Positions 48,113 through 56,183 of a DNA stretch of 64,000 nt are shown piece by piece. The notes beneath the pieces are model-generated. The model was not told the DNA's origin, made no database searches, and worked only from the letters and a program-made list of their open reading frames with translations. Source of the DNA: Fuscovulum ytuae. GTDB taxonomy: Bacteria; Pseudomonadota; Alphaproteobacteria; Rhodobacterales; Rhodobacteraceae. Each line of letters begins with the position of its first letter. Positions within the stretch are counted from its first letter, which is position 1. The DNA is taken from assembly GCF_029953595.1 (NCBI RefSeq), contig NZ_CP124535.1, positions 930,001 to 994,000 on the forward strand. The letters are read 5' to 3'. The position numbers and the translations under genes are program-made.

Positions 48113-48339
48113 AAGACGAAGTTTGGAAGCGTGACGAGGTTCAATCGCCTTGCATCAAGCTTTGCACCATCCATCCCGCGGAACGCATCTGCGTCGGCTG
48201 CTACCGCACGATCGAGGAAATCTCTGCTTGGTCGCGCCTGACGCATGAGGCACGTGGTGCCATCATGGCTGACCTTCCCTCCCGCGCTCCACGCCTTGCC
48301 AAACGCCGGGGCGGCCGCATGGGCCGCCTGCAAGACTGA
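48109..48339 (+). CDS. DUF1289 protein
   Basis: A 76-residue protein with the DUF1289 Cys pattern: QSPCIKLCTIHPAERICVGCYRTIEEISAWSRLTHEAR, four Cys within about 20 residues, probably a metal or cluster site. The start appears to be TTG at 48109, overlapping the ruvX stop (TTGA). The chain ccmI-ruvX-DUF1289 thus has two overlapping non-ATG starts. Function unknown. Confidence 0.88.
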   Translation: MKDEVWKRDEVQSPCIKLCTIHPAERICVGCYRTIEEISAWSRLTHEARGAIMADLPSRAPRLAKRRGGRMGRLQD

Positions 48340-48365
48340 CACCCTAACGCCTCTTTACCCCCTTA

Positions 48366-48525
48366 TTTTCTGTCCTCGAATATCCTCAAGGGGTGACTTG
48401 GCCCCCCGCAGGCGGGGCAAAAAGGGGCGCAACGCCCCCCCGCGCCAAAGCCGAAGGCGGCGGCGCGGAGAAAAGGCTTGCGCGGGCCCTTGCCCGCGCG
48501 CCGCGAGATCACCGCGGCCAGCCCC
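48366..48525. repeat. About 150-base dispersed intergenic element, copy 2
   Basis: Same ordered blocks as 17186-17332: TTTTCTGTC, ATATCCTCA and a G-run, TTGGCCC, CAGGCGGGG, AACGCCCCC, CAAAGCCG, GCGCGGA, GCGCGCCGC and AGATCACCGC (48506-48515). Contains several GC-rich inverted repeats, one with GGGCCC at its centre. It fills the gap between the DUF1289 and DUF2852 genes. Confidence 0.75.
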
Positions 48526-48638
48526 CGGAACCTCCATGTAAATTATTTTAACATACCCTCTTGAATGCGCCCCGCCTCCTCCTCATCTTCCGTCATGTGA
48601 AAGACATTCACATCACCGCGCAACAAGGGAGACCGCCG

Positions 48639-49100
48639 ATGAACACCTACCCCGCCGCCGCCCCCCGCATTTCGGGCGGCCTCCTGTCCTGGCCCCGCCG
48701 GGCCGAAGCCTGGCTTGACAGCCATGGCCGCAAGGCCTGGATCGCCGCAATGGTGCTGGGCTTCATCTTCTTCTGGCCCGTGGGCCTTGCCCTCGTCGTC
48801 TATATGACCGTCACCAACCGTTGGAGCAAAGACATGTTCGGATCGTCCTGCCGCAAATCCCGCCGCGCCGCCTGGTCCCCCGATTGGAACAGCCGCGTGC
48901 AGCAATCCTCGGGCAATACCGCCTTCGACGCCTACAAGGCCGAAACGCTCCGCCGTCTGGAAGAAGAACAGGCTGCCTTCGAAGGTTTCCTGAACCGCCT
49001 GCGCGAAGCGAAGGACAAACAGCAGTTCGACGCCTTCATGGAAGAACGCGCCCGCAGCCCGCGCAATGACGAGGCATCGCCCCCCGCGCTCAACGCTTGA
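48639..49100 (+). CDS. DUF2852 membrane protein
   Basis: A 153-residue protein. The N-terminal part has one or two hydrophobic helices, with GRKAWIAAMVLGFIFFWPVGLALVVYM (about 31-57) being the DUF2852 core. A cytoplasmic helix near the end, FDAYKAETLRRLEEEQAAFEGFLNRLREAKDKQQFDAFM (about 100-138), looks like a coiled coil. The start at 48639 has AAGGGAGA upstream; the frame is open to 48561. Function unknown. Confidence 0.85.
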   Translation: MNTYPAAAPRISGGLLSWPRRAEAWLDSHGRKAWIAAMVLGFIFFWPVGLALVVYMTVTNRWSKDMFGSSCRKSRRAAWSPDWNSRVQQSSGNTAFDAYKAETLRRLEEEQAAFEGFLNRLREAKDKQQFDAFMEERARSPRNDEASPPALNA

Positions 49101-49169
49101 CGGCACAGACCTTGATCCGGTGGCCCTTCGGGGCCACCTCATCCCTTTATCCCCGACCGGACACGCCAG

Positions 49170-49619
49170 ATGTATCCCGACCACAGCCTGAACGCCCTGC
49201 CCGACCCCGACCGACATGCCGCATTCTATGCCGGCGTCCCGGCCAAGCGCGCACTGGCATGGATCATCGACACGATCTTCGTCACAGCGATCGTCCTTCT
49301 TGTCCTTCTCCTCACGGCGCTGACGGCGGTTTTCATCTTCCCACTCGTCTGGCTCGCCGTGGGCTTCCTCTACCGCTGGGTCACGCTCAGCGGTCGCTCG
49401 GCCACTTGGGGCATGCGGGTGATGTCGATCGAATTCCTTGATCGCTACGGCCAGCGCTTCGATGCAGGCACCGCCTTCCTGCACACTTTGGGCTATTCGC
49501 TCTCGATGGCCTTCGTCCTGCCGCAGATCCTCTCTGTGGGTCTGATGCTGGTCACCCGGCGCGGGCAAGGCCTGACCGATATGGTCTTGGGCAGCGTGGC
49601 GATCAATCGCCACGCCTGA
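49170..49619 (+). CDS. RDD-family membrane protein
   Basis: A 149-residue protein with three or four helices and the RDD landmarks: KRALAWIIDTIFVTAIVLLVL with the Arg and Asp (about 26-46), LYRWVTLSGRSATWGMRVMSIEF (about 69-91) and RRGQGLTDMVLGSVAI near the end. RDD proteins are small, poorly characterised membrane proteins, some involved in Na+ or Li+/H+ exchange. It lies between DUF2852 and bpt, same strand. Confidence 0.9.
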   Translation: MYPDHSLNALPDPDRHAAFYAGVPAKRALAWIIDTIFVTAIVLLVLLLTALTAVFIFPLVWLAVGFLYRWVTLSGRSATWGMRVMSIEFLDRYGQRFDAGTAFLHTLGYSLSMAFVLPQILSVGLMLVTRRGQGLTDMVLGSVAINRHA

Positions 49620-49723
49620 GGTCCGGTCAAATCCGCAGGAATGCCCCGGAATCGCCCGAAATGCGGCTTGGCGGATGCCAAGCCGCTTGATACGCTGAAC
49701 GTTATCACCATAAATCCCGATCC

Positions 49724-50563
49724 ATGCGCCACACCCTCCCCATCGCGCCCCAGTTCTACGTGACGGCTCCGCAACCCTGCCCCTATCTTGAGGGGCGGAT
49801 GGAACGAAAGCTTTTCACCGCGCTGCAGGGGGAACATGCGCAGAAACTGAACGACACCCTGTCGAAGCAGGGCTTCCGGCGCAGCCAGAATGTGCTTTAC
49901 CGCCCCTCCTGCGCGGAATGTTCGGCATGCCTGTCGGCGCGCATCCGGGTGGCCGATTTCGCCCCCCGCCGCACCCATCGTCGCATCCTGAAAAAGGGCG
50001 GCGACCTGCGCCGCAACGCCACCTCGCCTTGGGCGACCGAGGATCAGTTTTCGCTTTTCCGGCGCTATCTCGACCGCCGCCATGCCGATGGCGGGATGGC
50101 CGACATGGACATCTTCGAATTCGCCGCGATGATCGAGGAAACGCCGATCAAATCCCGCGTGGTGGAATACAGCCGCCCCGCTGGCCCCGGCGAAACGGGC
50201 CGTCCGCTGGCCGCCGTCTGCCTGACGGATGTCTTCGATGACGGGCTTTCGATGGTCTACAGCTTTTATGACCCCGATCTCGCCGACCTCTCGCTTGGCA
50301 CCTATGTCATCCTCGACCATATCGACCTCGCACGCGAGGCGGGGCTGCCCTACGTCTACCTCGGCTACTGGGTGCCGGGCAGCCGCAAGATGGGCTACAA
50401 GGCCAGTTTCCCAGCGCTTGAGATTTACAAGGGTGGCCGCTGGCAGGATATCGGGGCGCCCGGCGATCATCGGGCGGAACTTCACCCCCTGTCGGTCGAT
50501 CCCATCGCGGAACAGGTGGCCCGCATCTCTCTGCCCGACACCCGCGTTCCCCGCGACGCCTGA
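49724..50563 (+). CDS. bpt: Aspartate/glutamate leucyltransferase (N-end rule)
   Basis: Bpt moves leucine from Leu-tRNA to proteins that start with Asp or Glu, marking them for ClpS-ClpAP. The 279-residue protein has the ATE-type N-terminal [13 protein letters not shown] with Cys, then [23 protein letters not shown] (C-x-x-C-x-x-C, about 52-74), and the C-terminal GNAT-like part with [22 protein letters not shown] and [18 protein letters not shown]. It is followed by a VOC gene after only three bases, likely one transcript. Confidence 0.95.
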   Translation: MRHTLPIAPQFYVTAPQPCPYLEGRMERKLFTALQGEHAQKLNDTLSKQGFRRSQNVLYRPSCAECSACLSARIRVADFAPRRTHRRILKKGGDLRRNATSPWATEDQFSLFRRYLDRRHADGGMADMDIFEFAAMIEETPIKSRVVEYSRPAGPGETGRPLAAVCLTDVFDDGLSMVYSFYDPDLADLSLGTYVILDHIDLAREAGLPYVYLGYWVPGSRKMGYKASFPALEIYKGGRWQDIGAPGDHRAELHPLSVDPIAEQVARISLPDTRVPRDA

Positions 50564-50566
50564 AGG

Positions 50567-50950
50567 ATGGGCCAATCCCGCCTTGGCGCCATCGCCCTCA
50601 TCGTCCCTGACTATGACGACGCCATCCGCTTCTTTACTGCTGCGGGCTTCCGCCTGAGCGCCGATATCGATCAGGGCACCAAGCGCTGGGTTACGGTGGA
50701 ACCGCCGGGGGGCGGCTGCCGCATTGTCCTTGCCCGTGCCGCCACCCCCGAACAACAGGCCACCATCGGCGCGCAGGGCGCAGGCCGCGTCTGGCTCTTT
50801 CTTGAAACCGACGATTTCGCGGCCACCGCCGCCCGCCTGATCACCGCCGGCGCGGTCTTCGAGGAAGCCCCCCGCCATGAACCCTACGGCACCGTCGCCA
50901 TCTGGCGCGACCCCTTCGGCAACCGCTGGGACCTGATCCAGCCCGCCTGA
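50567..50950 (+). CDS. VOC-superfamily protein (glyoxalase-like)
   Basis: A 127-residue single VOC domain made of two beta-alpha-beta-beta-beta units: IALIVPDYDDAIRFFTAAGF at the start, RVWLFLETDDFAATAARLITAGAVF in the second unit, and the end EPYGTVAIWRDPFGNRWDLIQP with the conserved Glu-type metal position and FGNRWDLIQ motif. Proteins of this type bind metal and small substrates; substrate not inferable. Translationally close to bpt. Confidence 0.9.
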   Translation: MGQSRLGAIALIVPDYDDAIRFFTAAGFRLSADIDQGTKRWVTVEPPGGGCRIVLARAATPEQQATIGAQGAGRVWLFLETDDFAATAARLITAGAVFEEAPRHEPYGTVAIWRDPFGNRWDLIQPA

Positions 50951-51117
50951 CCCAGTCGGACCACGCCGCAAAGTGGCAGGCGCGCAACGGCAGGCGTGTC
51001 CATCCGCCTCGACGATGCGCTTTTTCCCACCCCTGCCCCTTGTCATCGCAAATCCGCACCCGACCTAGGGGGGGCGCGCAAGGGCCGCCCCTTTGGCGGC
51101 CGCAGCAGGGAAAAAGA

Positions 51118-52032
51118 ATGACCTATCTCCTTTTTGTGGTGGGCCTCGTCGCCCTCTTCTTTGGCGGCGAATATCTCGTCCGTGGGGCCAGCGCCGTGGC
51201 CCGCCATTTCCGCCTCTCGCCCATGGTGATCGGCCTCACCATCGTGGGTTTCGGCACCTCCGCCCCGGAATTGCTGGTCTCGGTTCAGGCCGCGCTGGCC
51301 GGACAACCCGCCATTGCCATCGGCAATGTGCTGGGCTCGAACATCGCCAATATCCTGCTGATTCTAGGCGTCTCCGCTGTCATCGCGCCGCTTTTGATCC
51401 CGGTGCGCAAACTCTGGCGCGACCTTGGCTTCATGCTCGCCGCCACCGCCACCGTCTGGTTCATGCTGCTTGACGGTCAGGTGACACGGATGGAAGGGGC
51501 AATCCTTGCCATCGGTCTTATCGCCTTCCTGACCACCGCCTTCCTGACGGGCAAGGTCGATGAAGAAGAGGCCACGCTTGGCGATATCCCACAATGGAAA
51601 GCCTGGGCCATGACGCTGGGTGGCCTGGTCGTCCTCGTGATCGGCGCACGCCTTCTTGTGGACAGCGCCACCGAAATTGCCCGCGCCTTCGGGGTGTCCG
51701 AGGCGGTGATCGGCCTGACCATCGTGGCCGTCGGCACCTCCTTGCCCGAACTTGCCACCTCTGCCATCGCCGCCATCCGCAAACAGACCGAGATTGCCGT
51801 GGGCAACGTGGTCGGCTCGAACATTTTCAACATCTTCAGCATTCTGGGGATCACCGCTCTGATCACCCCGATCCCCGCCGATCCGCGCTTTGCCGCAATC
51901 GACATGCCTTGGGTCGCCGCCACCGCCGTGGGCCTGACAATCCTTGCCGTCGTTCTGGGCGGCCTGCCCCGCATCGCGGGTGTGCTGCTCCTTGCGGCCT
52001 ATGGTGGCTATATCGTCCTGACCGGGATATGA
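51118..52032 (+). CDS. CaCA-family sodium/calcium exchanger (YrbG type)
   Basis: A 304-residue antiporter with about ten helices in two inverted repeats. The alpha repeats are visible: GLTIVGFGTSAPELLVSVQAAL and then NVLGSNIANILLILG (about 38-83), and GLTIVAVGTSLPELATSAIAAIRKQTEIAVGNVVGSNIFNIFSILG (about 198-243). These carry the acidic and Asn/Ser residues that coordinate Ca2+ and Na+. The ATG at 51118 follows AGGGAAAAAG. Followed by a G/C hairpin shared with the GST gene. Confidence 0.93.
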   Translation: MTYLLFVVGLVALFFGGEYLVRGASAVARHFRLSPMVIGLTIVGFGTSAPELLVSVQAALAGQPAIAIGNVLGSNIANILLILGVSAVIAPLLIPVRKLWRDLGFMLAATATVWFMLLDGQVTRMEGAILAIGLIAFLTTAFLTGKVDEEEATLGDIPQWKAWAMTLGGLVVLVIGARLLVDSATEIARAFGVSEAVIGLTIVAVGTSLPELATSAIAAIRKQTEIAVGNVVGSNIFNIFSILGITALITPIPADPRFAAIDMPWVAATAVGLTILAVVLGGLPRIAGVLLLAAYGGYIVLTGI

Positions 52033-52038
52033 CGGCAA

Positions 52039-52060
52039 CGGGGGGGCAACCGCCCCCCCG
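52039..52060. terminator. Hairpin between the convergent exchanger and GST genes
   Basis: A run of seven G (52040-52046) pairs with seven C (52053-52059), closed by an extra C-G pair, around CAACCG. No T-tract directly follows on plus, so the strength is uncertain. Confidence 0.55.
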
Positions 52061-52075
52061 CACCCCCCTTTCCGC

Positions 52076-52678
52076 TCAGATCAGTCCTTCGGCCTTCATG
52101 GCCGCCGTCACCGCCGGGCGCGCAGCGATGCGCGCGCGCAGCGCCTCCAGTTTCGGGAAGGCGGAAAGATCATGCCCGATCCCCTTCGACCAATTGGTCA
52201 CGGTGAAGAGATAGGCATCCGCCGGCGTAAACGCCGCCCCCAGCAGGTAATCCCGCCCATCCGCCAGCCGCCCTTCGATCAGTGCAAGCCGCCCATTCAA
52301 GAGCGCCAGCTGCGCCTCGCGCGCGGCCCCCTCCAGCCCGCGGAAGAAGGGGGAATAGGTCTTGTGCACCTCGGTCGAAATGAAATTCAGCGCCTCCTGC
52401 AACCGCGCCCTTTGCAGGGTCCCCACTGCAGGAAGCGCGCCGGGCTTTGCGCTATCCATCACATATTGCATGATCGCCACGCCCTCGGTCAGCACCTCGC
52501 CGCCCTCCAGCACCAGAACGGGCACCGCCCCGCGCGGGCTGATCGCGGTGAAATCCGCCCCGCCTGCCGTTTTCTTGGCACGGATATCGGCGCGTTCCAC
52601 CTCATAAGTCGCGCCAGCCTCTTCCAGCACGATATGGGATGCCAGCGAACAGGCGCCGGGCGAATAGTAAAGCTTCAT
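52076..52678 (-). CDS. Glutathione S-transferase, beta-class-like
   Basis: A 200-residue protein with an N-terminal thioredoxin-like domain starting MKLYYSPGACSLASHIVLEEAG, with the Cys10 position typical of beta-class enzymes, and VPVLVLEGGEVLTEGVAIMQYV (about 47-68) for the glutathione gamma-glutamyl site. The helical C-terminal domain has DYLLGAAFTPADAYLFTVTNW (about 147-167). Physiological substrate unknown. Single gene; the frame is open to 52723 but the ATG at 52678 is the family start. Confidence 0.93.
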   Translation of the reverse strand: MKLYYSPGACSLASHIVLEEAGATYEVERADIRAKKTAGGADFTAISPRGAVPVLVLEGGEVLTEGVAIMQYVMDSAKPGALPAVGTLQRARLQEALNFISTEVHKTYSPFFRGLEGAAREAQLALLNGRLALIEGRLADGRDYLLGAAFTPADAYLFTVTNWSKGIGHDLSAFPKLEALRARIAARPAVTAAMKAEGLI

Positions 52679-52886
52679 GGGTGACCCTCCTACATCCGGG
52701 GCGAACCGCCCCCAAGGCAGCATCTACCCCGAACCACCACGCCAACCAACGCGCAAGACGACTCAGTCTGGCAGATAGCCCTGTGCGGCAGCGCAGAGAT
52801 TTCCTTTTATTGCCCTCACGGCGCGCCAAACGAAATGAAGTTTCAATTTTTTGCACCACAGCGACACTTTAGGCCATCTTTTGCGG

Positions 52887-52915
52887 TTGACGCCCCTGCG
52901 CACCCGCCCTAGTGT
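52887..52915 (+). promoter_or_regulatory. ilvB: Predicted promoter of the ilvBN operon
   Basis: -35 TTGACG (52887-52892), 17-base spacer, -10 TAGTGT (52910-52915). This would start transcription about 20 bases before the leader peptide ATG. It lies in a 409-base gap between the GST gene and ilvB. Confidence 0.65.
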
Positions 52916-52941
52916 CCGCCGCGACGAACAGAGGAACGGAC

Positions 52942-52989
52942 ATGTCCCGCATTCTCGTACTTGTAGGGTCTTGGCGCATGGGGCGGTAA
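52942..52989 (+). CDS. ilvB leader peptide (15 residues)
   Basis: The short frame reads MSRILVLVGSWRMGR. Five consecutive codons (52951-52965) are Ile-Leu-Val-Leu-Val, and they use ATT, CTC, GTA, CTT, GTA, several of which are rare in this GC-rich genome. GAGGAACGG precedes the ATG. Its only role would be to sense charged branched-chain tRNAs, as part of the attenuator described next. Confidence 0.85.
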   Translation: MSRILVLVGSWRMGR

Positions 52990-53043
52990 CGCAAACCCTA
53001 TGGTTCCCATGCGCCCCCGGATCGAAACCCGGGGGCTTTTTAT
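52973..53043 (+). promoter_or_regulatory. Transcription attenuator controlling ilvBN
   Basis: GGCGCATGGG (52973-52982) pairs perfectly with CCCATGCGCC (53006-53015). This excludes the terminator GCCCCCGG/CCGGGGGC (53013-53020 with 53029-53036, then TTTTTATT), because both use 53013-53015. If the ribosome stalls at the Ile/Leu/Val codons the first hairpin forms and transcription continues. If it reaches the stop codon at 52987-52989 it covers 52973-52982 and the terminator forms. This is classical amino acid attenuation. Confidence 0.85.
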
Positions 53044-53087
53044 TGCGCGATGGCGGGGGCTTGGCCCCGAATGACAGGTGATGGCAG

Positions 53088-54842
53088 ATGACGAAACAGA
53101 TGACCGGCGCGAAGATGGTGGTGCAGGCGCTCAAGGATCAGGGCGTCGAGGTGGTCTTTGGCTATCCGGGCGGCGCAGTGCTGCCGATCTATGACGAAAT
53201 CTTCCAGCAGAACGACATCCGCCACATCCTTGTGCGCCACGAACAGGGCGCGGTCCACATGGCCGAAGGTTATGCCCGGTCCACCGGCAAACCGGGCGTC
53301 GTGCTGGTGACCTCTGGCCCGGGTGCCACCAATGCCGTCACGGGTCTGGTGGACGCGCTGATGGATTCGATCCCGCTCGTCGTTCTGACGGGTCAGGTGC
53401 CCACCTTCATGATCGGTACCGACGGGTTCCAAGAAGCCGACACCGTCGGCATCACCCGCCCCTGCACCAAACATAACTGGTTGGTGAAGGACACGGCGAA
53501 GCTGTCGGAAACCATCCATCAGGCCTTCCATGTGGCCACCTCCGGCCGCCCCGGCCCGGTGCTGATCGACATCCCCAAGGATGTGCAATTCGCACAGGCC
53601 GAATACACGCCGATGGAAAAGACCCGCGTCAGCCATTACCAGCCCCGCCGCGAAGGCGACCCCGAACAGATCGCCCGTCTGGTTGAGATGATGGAACAGG
53701 CCGAACGCCCGATCCTCTACACAGGCGGCGGCGTTGTGAATTCCGGCCCCCGCGCCAGTGCGCTCCTGCGCGAACTGGTGGCTGAAACGGATTTCCCCAT
53801 CACCTCCACCCTGATGGGCCTTGGCTCCTATCCGGCCTCCGGCAAGAACTGGCTGGGCATGCTTGGCATGCATGGGCTGTATGAGGCGAACCTCGCCATG
53901 CATGGCTGCGACCTGATGATCAATATCGGCGCGCGCTTCGACGACCGCATCACGGGCCGGGTCAAGGATTTCTCGCCCCATTCCCGCAAGGCGCATATCG
54001 ACATTGACCCCTCCTCGATCAACAAGGTCATCCGCGTCGATGTCCCGATCCTCGGTGACGTGACGCTGGTGCTGGAAGAGGTGCTGCGCCAATGGAAGGC
54101 CCGCGGGTCCAAGACCAACAAGGGCGGCCTTGCCAAGTGGTGGAAGCAGATCAACGAATGGCGCGCCGTCGATTGCCTGTCCTTCAAGAACAGCGAAAAG
54201 ACCATCAAGCCGCAATATGCCCTGCAACGGCTTGAGGCGCTGACCAAAGGCATGGATCGCTACATCACGACCGAAGTGGGTCAGCACCAGATGTGGGCGG
54301 CGCAATTCCTTGGGTTCGAAGATCCCAACCGCTGGATGACCTCGGGCGGGCTTGGCACCATGGGCTATGGCCTGCCCGCCTCCATCGGCGTGCAGATCGC
54401 CCATCCTGAGGCACTGGTCATCAACGTGGCGGGTGAGGCGTCGTGGCTCATGAACATGCAGGAAATGGGCACCGCGATGCAATTCCGCGCGCCCGTCAAG
54501 CAGTTCATCCTGAACAACGAACGCCTCGGCATGGTGCGCCAGTGGCAGGAACTCCTGCATGGCGAACGCTATTCGCACAGCTGGTCGGAATCCCTGCCTG
54601 ATTTCGTCAAACTGGCCGAGGCCTTCGGCTGCAAGGGCATCAAATGCGACCACCCCAAGGACCTTGATGACGCGATCATGGAAATGATCCGCTATGACGG
54701 CCCGGTGATCTTTGACTGCCTCGTGGAAAAGCATGAAAACTGCTTCCCGATGATCCCCTCGGGCAAGCCGCATAATGAAATGCTGCTGGGCGAGGCGGAT
54801 ACGCAGGGCGTCATCGGGGCCAAAGGCGCCGTTCTGGTGTGA
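53088..54842 (+). CDS. ilvB: Acetolactate synthase, large (catalytic) subunit
   Basis: First common enzyme of valine, leucine and isoleucine synthesis, using thiamine diphosphate, FAD and Mg2+. The 584-residue protein has EVVFGYPGGAVLPIYDEI with the ThDP region, HEQGAVHMAEGYARSTGKPGVVLVTSGPGATNAVTGL (about 48-84) with the catalytic Glu, and the ThDP motif ALVINVAGEASWLMNMQE. In that motif GEASWLMN stands where most enzymes have GDGSFQMN, a noticeable change. It is behind the attenuator and followed by ilvN after 77 bases. Confidence 0.96.
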   Translation: MTKQMTGAKMVVQALKDQGVEVVFGYPGGAVLPIYDEIFQQNDIRHILVRHEQGAVHMAEGYARSTGKPGVVLVTSGPGATNAVTGLVDALMDSIPLVVLTGQVPTFMIGTDGFQEADTVGITRPCTKHNWLVKDTAKLSETIHQAFHVATSGRPGPVLIDIPKDVQFAQAEYTPMEKTRVSHYQPRREGDPEQIARLVEMMEQAERPILYTGGGVVNSGPRASALLRELVAETDFPITSTLMGLGSYPASGKNWLGMLGMHGLYEANLAMHGCDLMINIGARFDDRITGRVKDFSPHSRKAHIDIDPSSINKVIRVDVPILGDVTLVLEEVLRQWKARGSKTNKGGLAKWWKQINEWRAVDCLSFKNSEKTIKPQYALQRLEALTKGMDRYITTEVGQHQMWAAQFLGFEDPNRWMTSGGLGTMGYGLPASIGVQIAHPEALVINVAGEASWLMNMQEMGTAMQFRAPVKQFILNNERLGMVRQWQELLHGERYSHSWSESLPDFVKLAEAFGCKGIKCDHPKDLDDAIMEMIRYDGPVIFDCLVEKHENCFPMIPSGKPHNEMLLGEADTQGVIGAKGAVLV

Positions 54843-54919
54843 TGCGTCGGACCGGGGGTTTCACCCGCCCCCGGACCCGCATGGGAAATAATTTAGACAG
54901 AAAATGAAGGGAGTGGCGG

Positions 54920-55480
54920 ATGTCCGCGCTCAATATCAAAAAAGGCTCCACCAGCCATTCCGCCTATGACCTGCGCGACCACAACGCCACGGTCATCGAA
55001 AGCCATACGCTGGCGGTGATCGTCGAAAACGAACCGGGCGTCCTTGCCCGCGTCATCGGCCTTTTCTCTGGGCGCGGCTACAATATCGACAGCCTCACCG
55101 TGGCCGAGGTCGATCATACCGGCCACCGCTCGCGCATCACCATCGTCACCTCTGGCACCCCCGCCGTGATCGACCAGATCGAGGCGCAGCTTGGCCGTCT
55201 GGTTGCCGTCTACGAAGTCCATGACCTGACGGCGGAAGGCCCCTGCGTGCAGCGCGAGCTTGCGCTGTTCAAGGTCGCAGGCAAGGGTGACGCACGGATC
55301 GAAGCCCTGCGTCTGGCCGAGATTTTCCGCGCCAATGTCGTCGACTCGACGCTGGAAAGCTTTGTCTTCGAAATCACCGGCACGCCGGAAAAGATCGACG
55401 CTTTCGCCGATCTGATGCGCCCCCTTGGCCTGCGCGAACTGGCCCGCACTGGCGTCGCCGCCCTGTCGCGCGGGGCCTGA
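54920..55480 (+). CDS. ilvN: Acetolactate synthase, small (regulatory) subunit
   Basis: Gives the enzyme feedback inhibition by valine. The 186-residue protein has an ACT domain starting HTLAVIVENEPGVLARVIGLFSGRGYNIDSLTV (about 31-63) and a second, ACT-like C-terminal domain with GDARIEALRLAEIFRANVVDSTLESFVFEITGTPEKIDAF. An N-terminal extension of about 30 residues is present. AGGGAGTGGCGG precedes the ATG. A GC-rich hairpin without T-tract (55489-55523) follows. Confidence 0.96.
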   Translation: MSALNIKKGSTSHSAYDLRDHNATVIESHTLAVIVENEPGVLARVIGLFSGRGYNIDSLTVAEVDHTGHRSRITIVTSGTPAVIDQIEAQLGRLVAVYEVHDLTAEGPCVQRELALFKVAGKGDARIEALRLAEIFRANVVDSTLESFVFEITGTPEKIDAFADLMRPLGLRELARTGVAALSRGA

Positions 55481-55539
55481 TGTCCTCTGCGCGGGTGGGG
55501 CCTGACAAGCCCCCCGCCCGCGCGGCAATCACCATTCCC

Positions 55540-56088
55540 TCAGACTTCGCTCCGCGCGGCGCGGCGCTGCACCGCTCTGCGCCGCCTCTGGCGTATCTTG
55601 ACCCGGGTCGTCACCCACCAGACGACATGCACCAGCACATAGCCGATCACCGCCGAAACCGTGGCAAAGACCAAAAGCCCGACCGCGGTATAAAGCGATG
55701 CATCCGACAGCCCGCTCAGGAAATCCGCCGCCACAGGCTCCCCCTCCAGCACCTCGCGGATTTCCTCCGCAGGGCCAAGGATTTCCCGCCCAACCCGCCA
55801 GGCCGCGACATAGATCGCAGGCAGCACAAGGGGGTTGGTCACAAGGGTGGCCAGACTGGCCACAATCACATTGCCCCGCGTCACGATCGCGATAAGCGCT
55901 GCAAGAAAGACCTGCCCCACCGGCAGCACAAAGGCGCTGAACAGCCCGATCGCCGCCCCGCGCGCCACGCTGCGGCGGCTGACATGCCAGATCGACGGCG
56001 CGCGCAGCCATTCCGCCACGGGCCGCAGCGTGCGGTTCCCCTCCAGCGAGGACCGCATCCGCCCCAGACCTTTCAGCCAATCCCGCAT
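55540..56088 (-). CDS. DUF2062 membrane protein
   Basis: A 182-residue protein with the DUF2062 core RRSVARGAAIGLFSAFVLPVGQVFLAALIAIVTRGNVIVASLATLVTNPLVLPAIYVAAWRVGREILG (about 37-103; two helices joined by a conserved NP loop). One further helix pair lies near 128-160. The C-terminus is very basic (RQRRRRAVQRRAARSEV). Start at 56088; the frame is open to 56148. Function unknown. Single gene, convergent with ilvN. Confidence 0.88.
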   Translation of the reverse strand: MRDWLKGLGRMRSSLEGNRTLRPVAEWLRAPSIWHVSRRSVARGAAIGLFSAFVLPVGQVFLAALIAIVTRGNVIVASLATLVTNPLVLPAIYVAAWRVGREILGPAEEIREVLEGEPVAADFLSGLSDASLYTAVGLLVFATVSAVIGYVLVHVVWWVTTRVKIRQRRRRAVQRRAARSEV

Positions 56089-56183
56089 CCGTTTCCCTTC
56101 CGGCGCCCGGTTCCCTTGCAAAGTGGGGCTGGGGCGGCGGCAGGACAACCCGAAAACGGCACAAGATCCAATCTATCTGCGTG

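Noticed and set aside
53040-54773. Minus-strand open frame of 577 codons opposite ilvB
   Set aside because: Antisense shadow of a well-supported catalytic gene.
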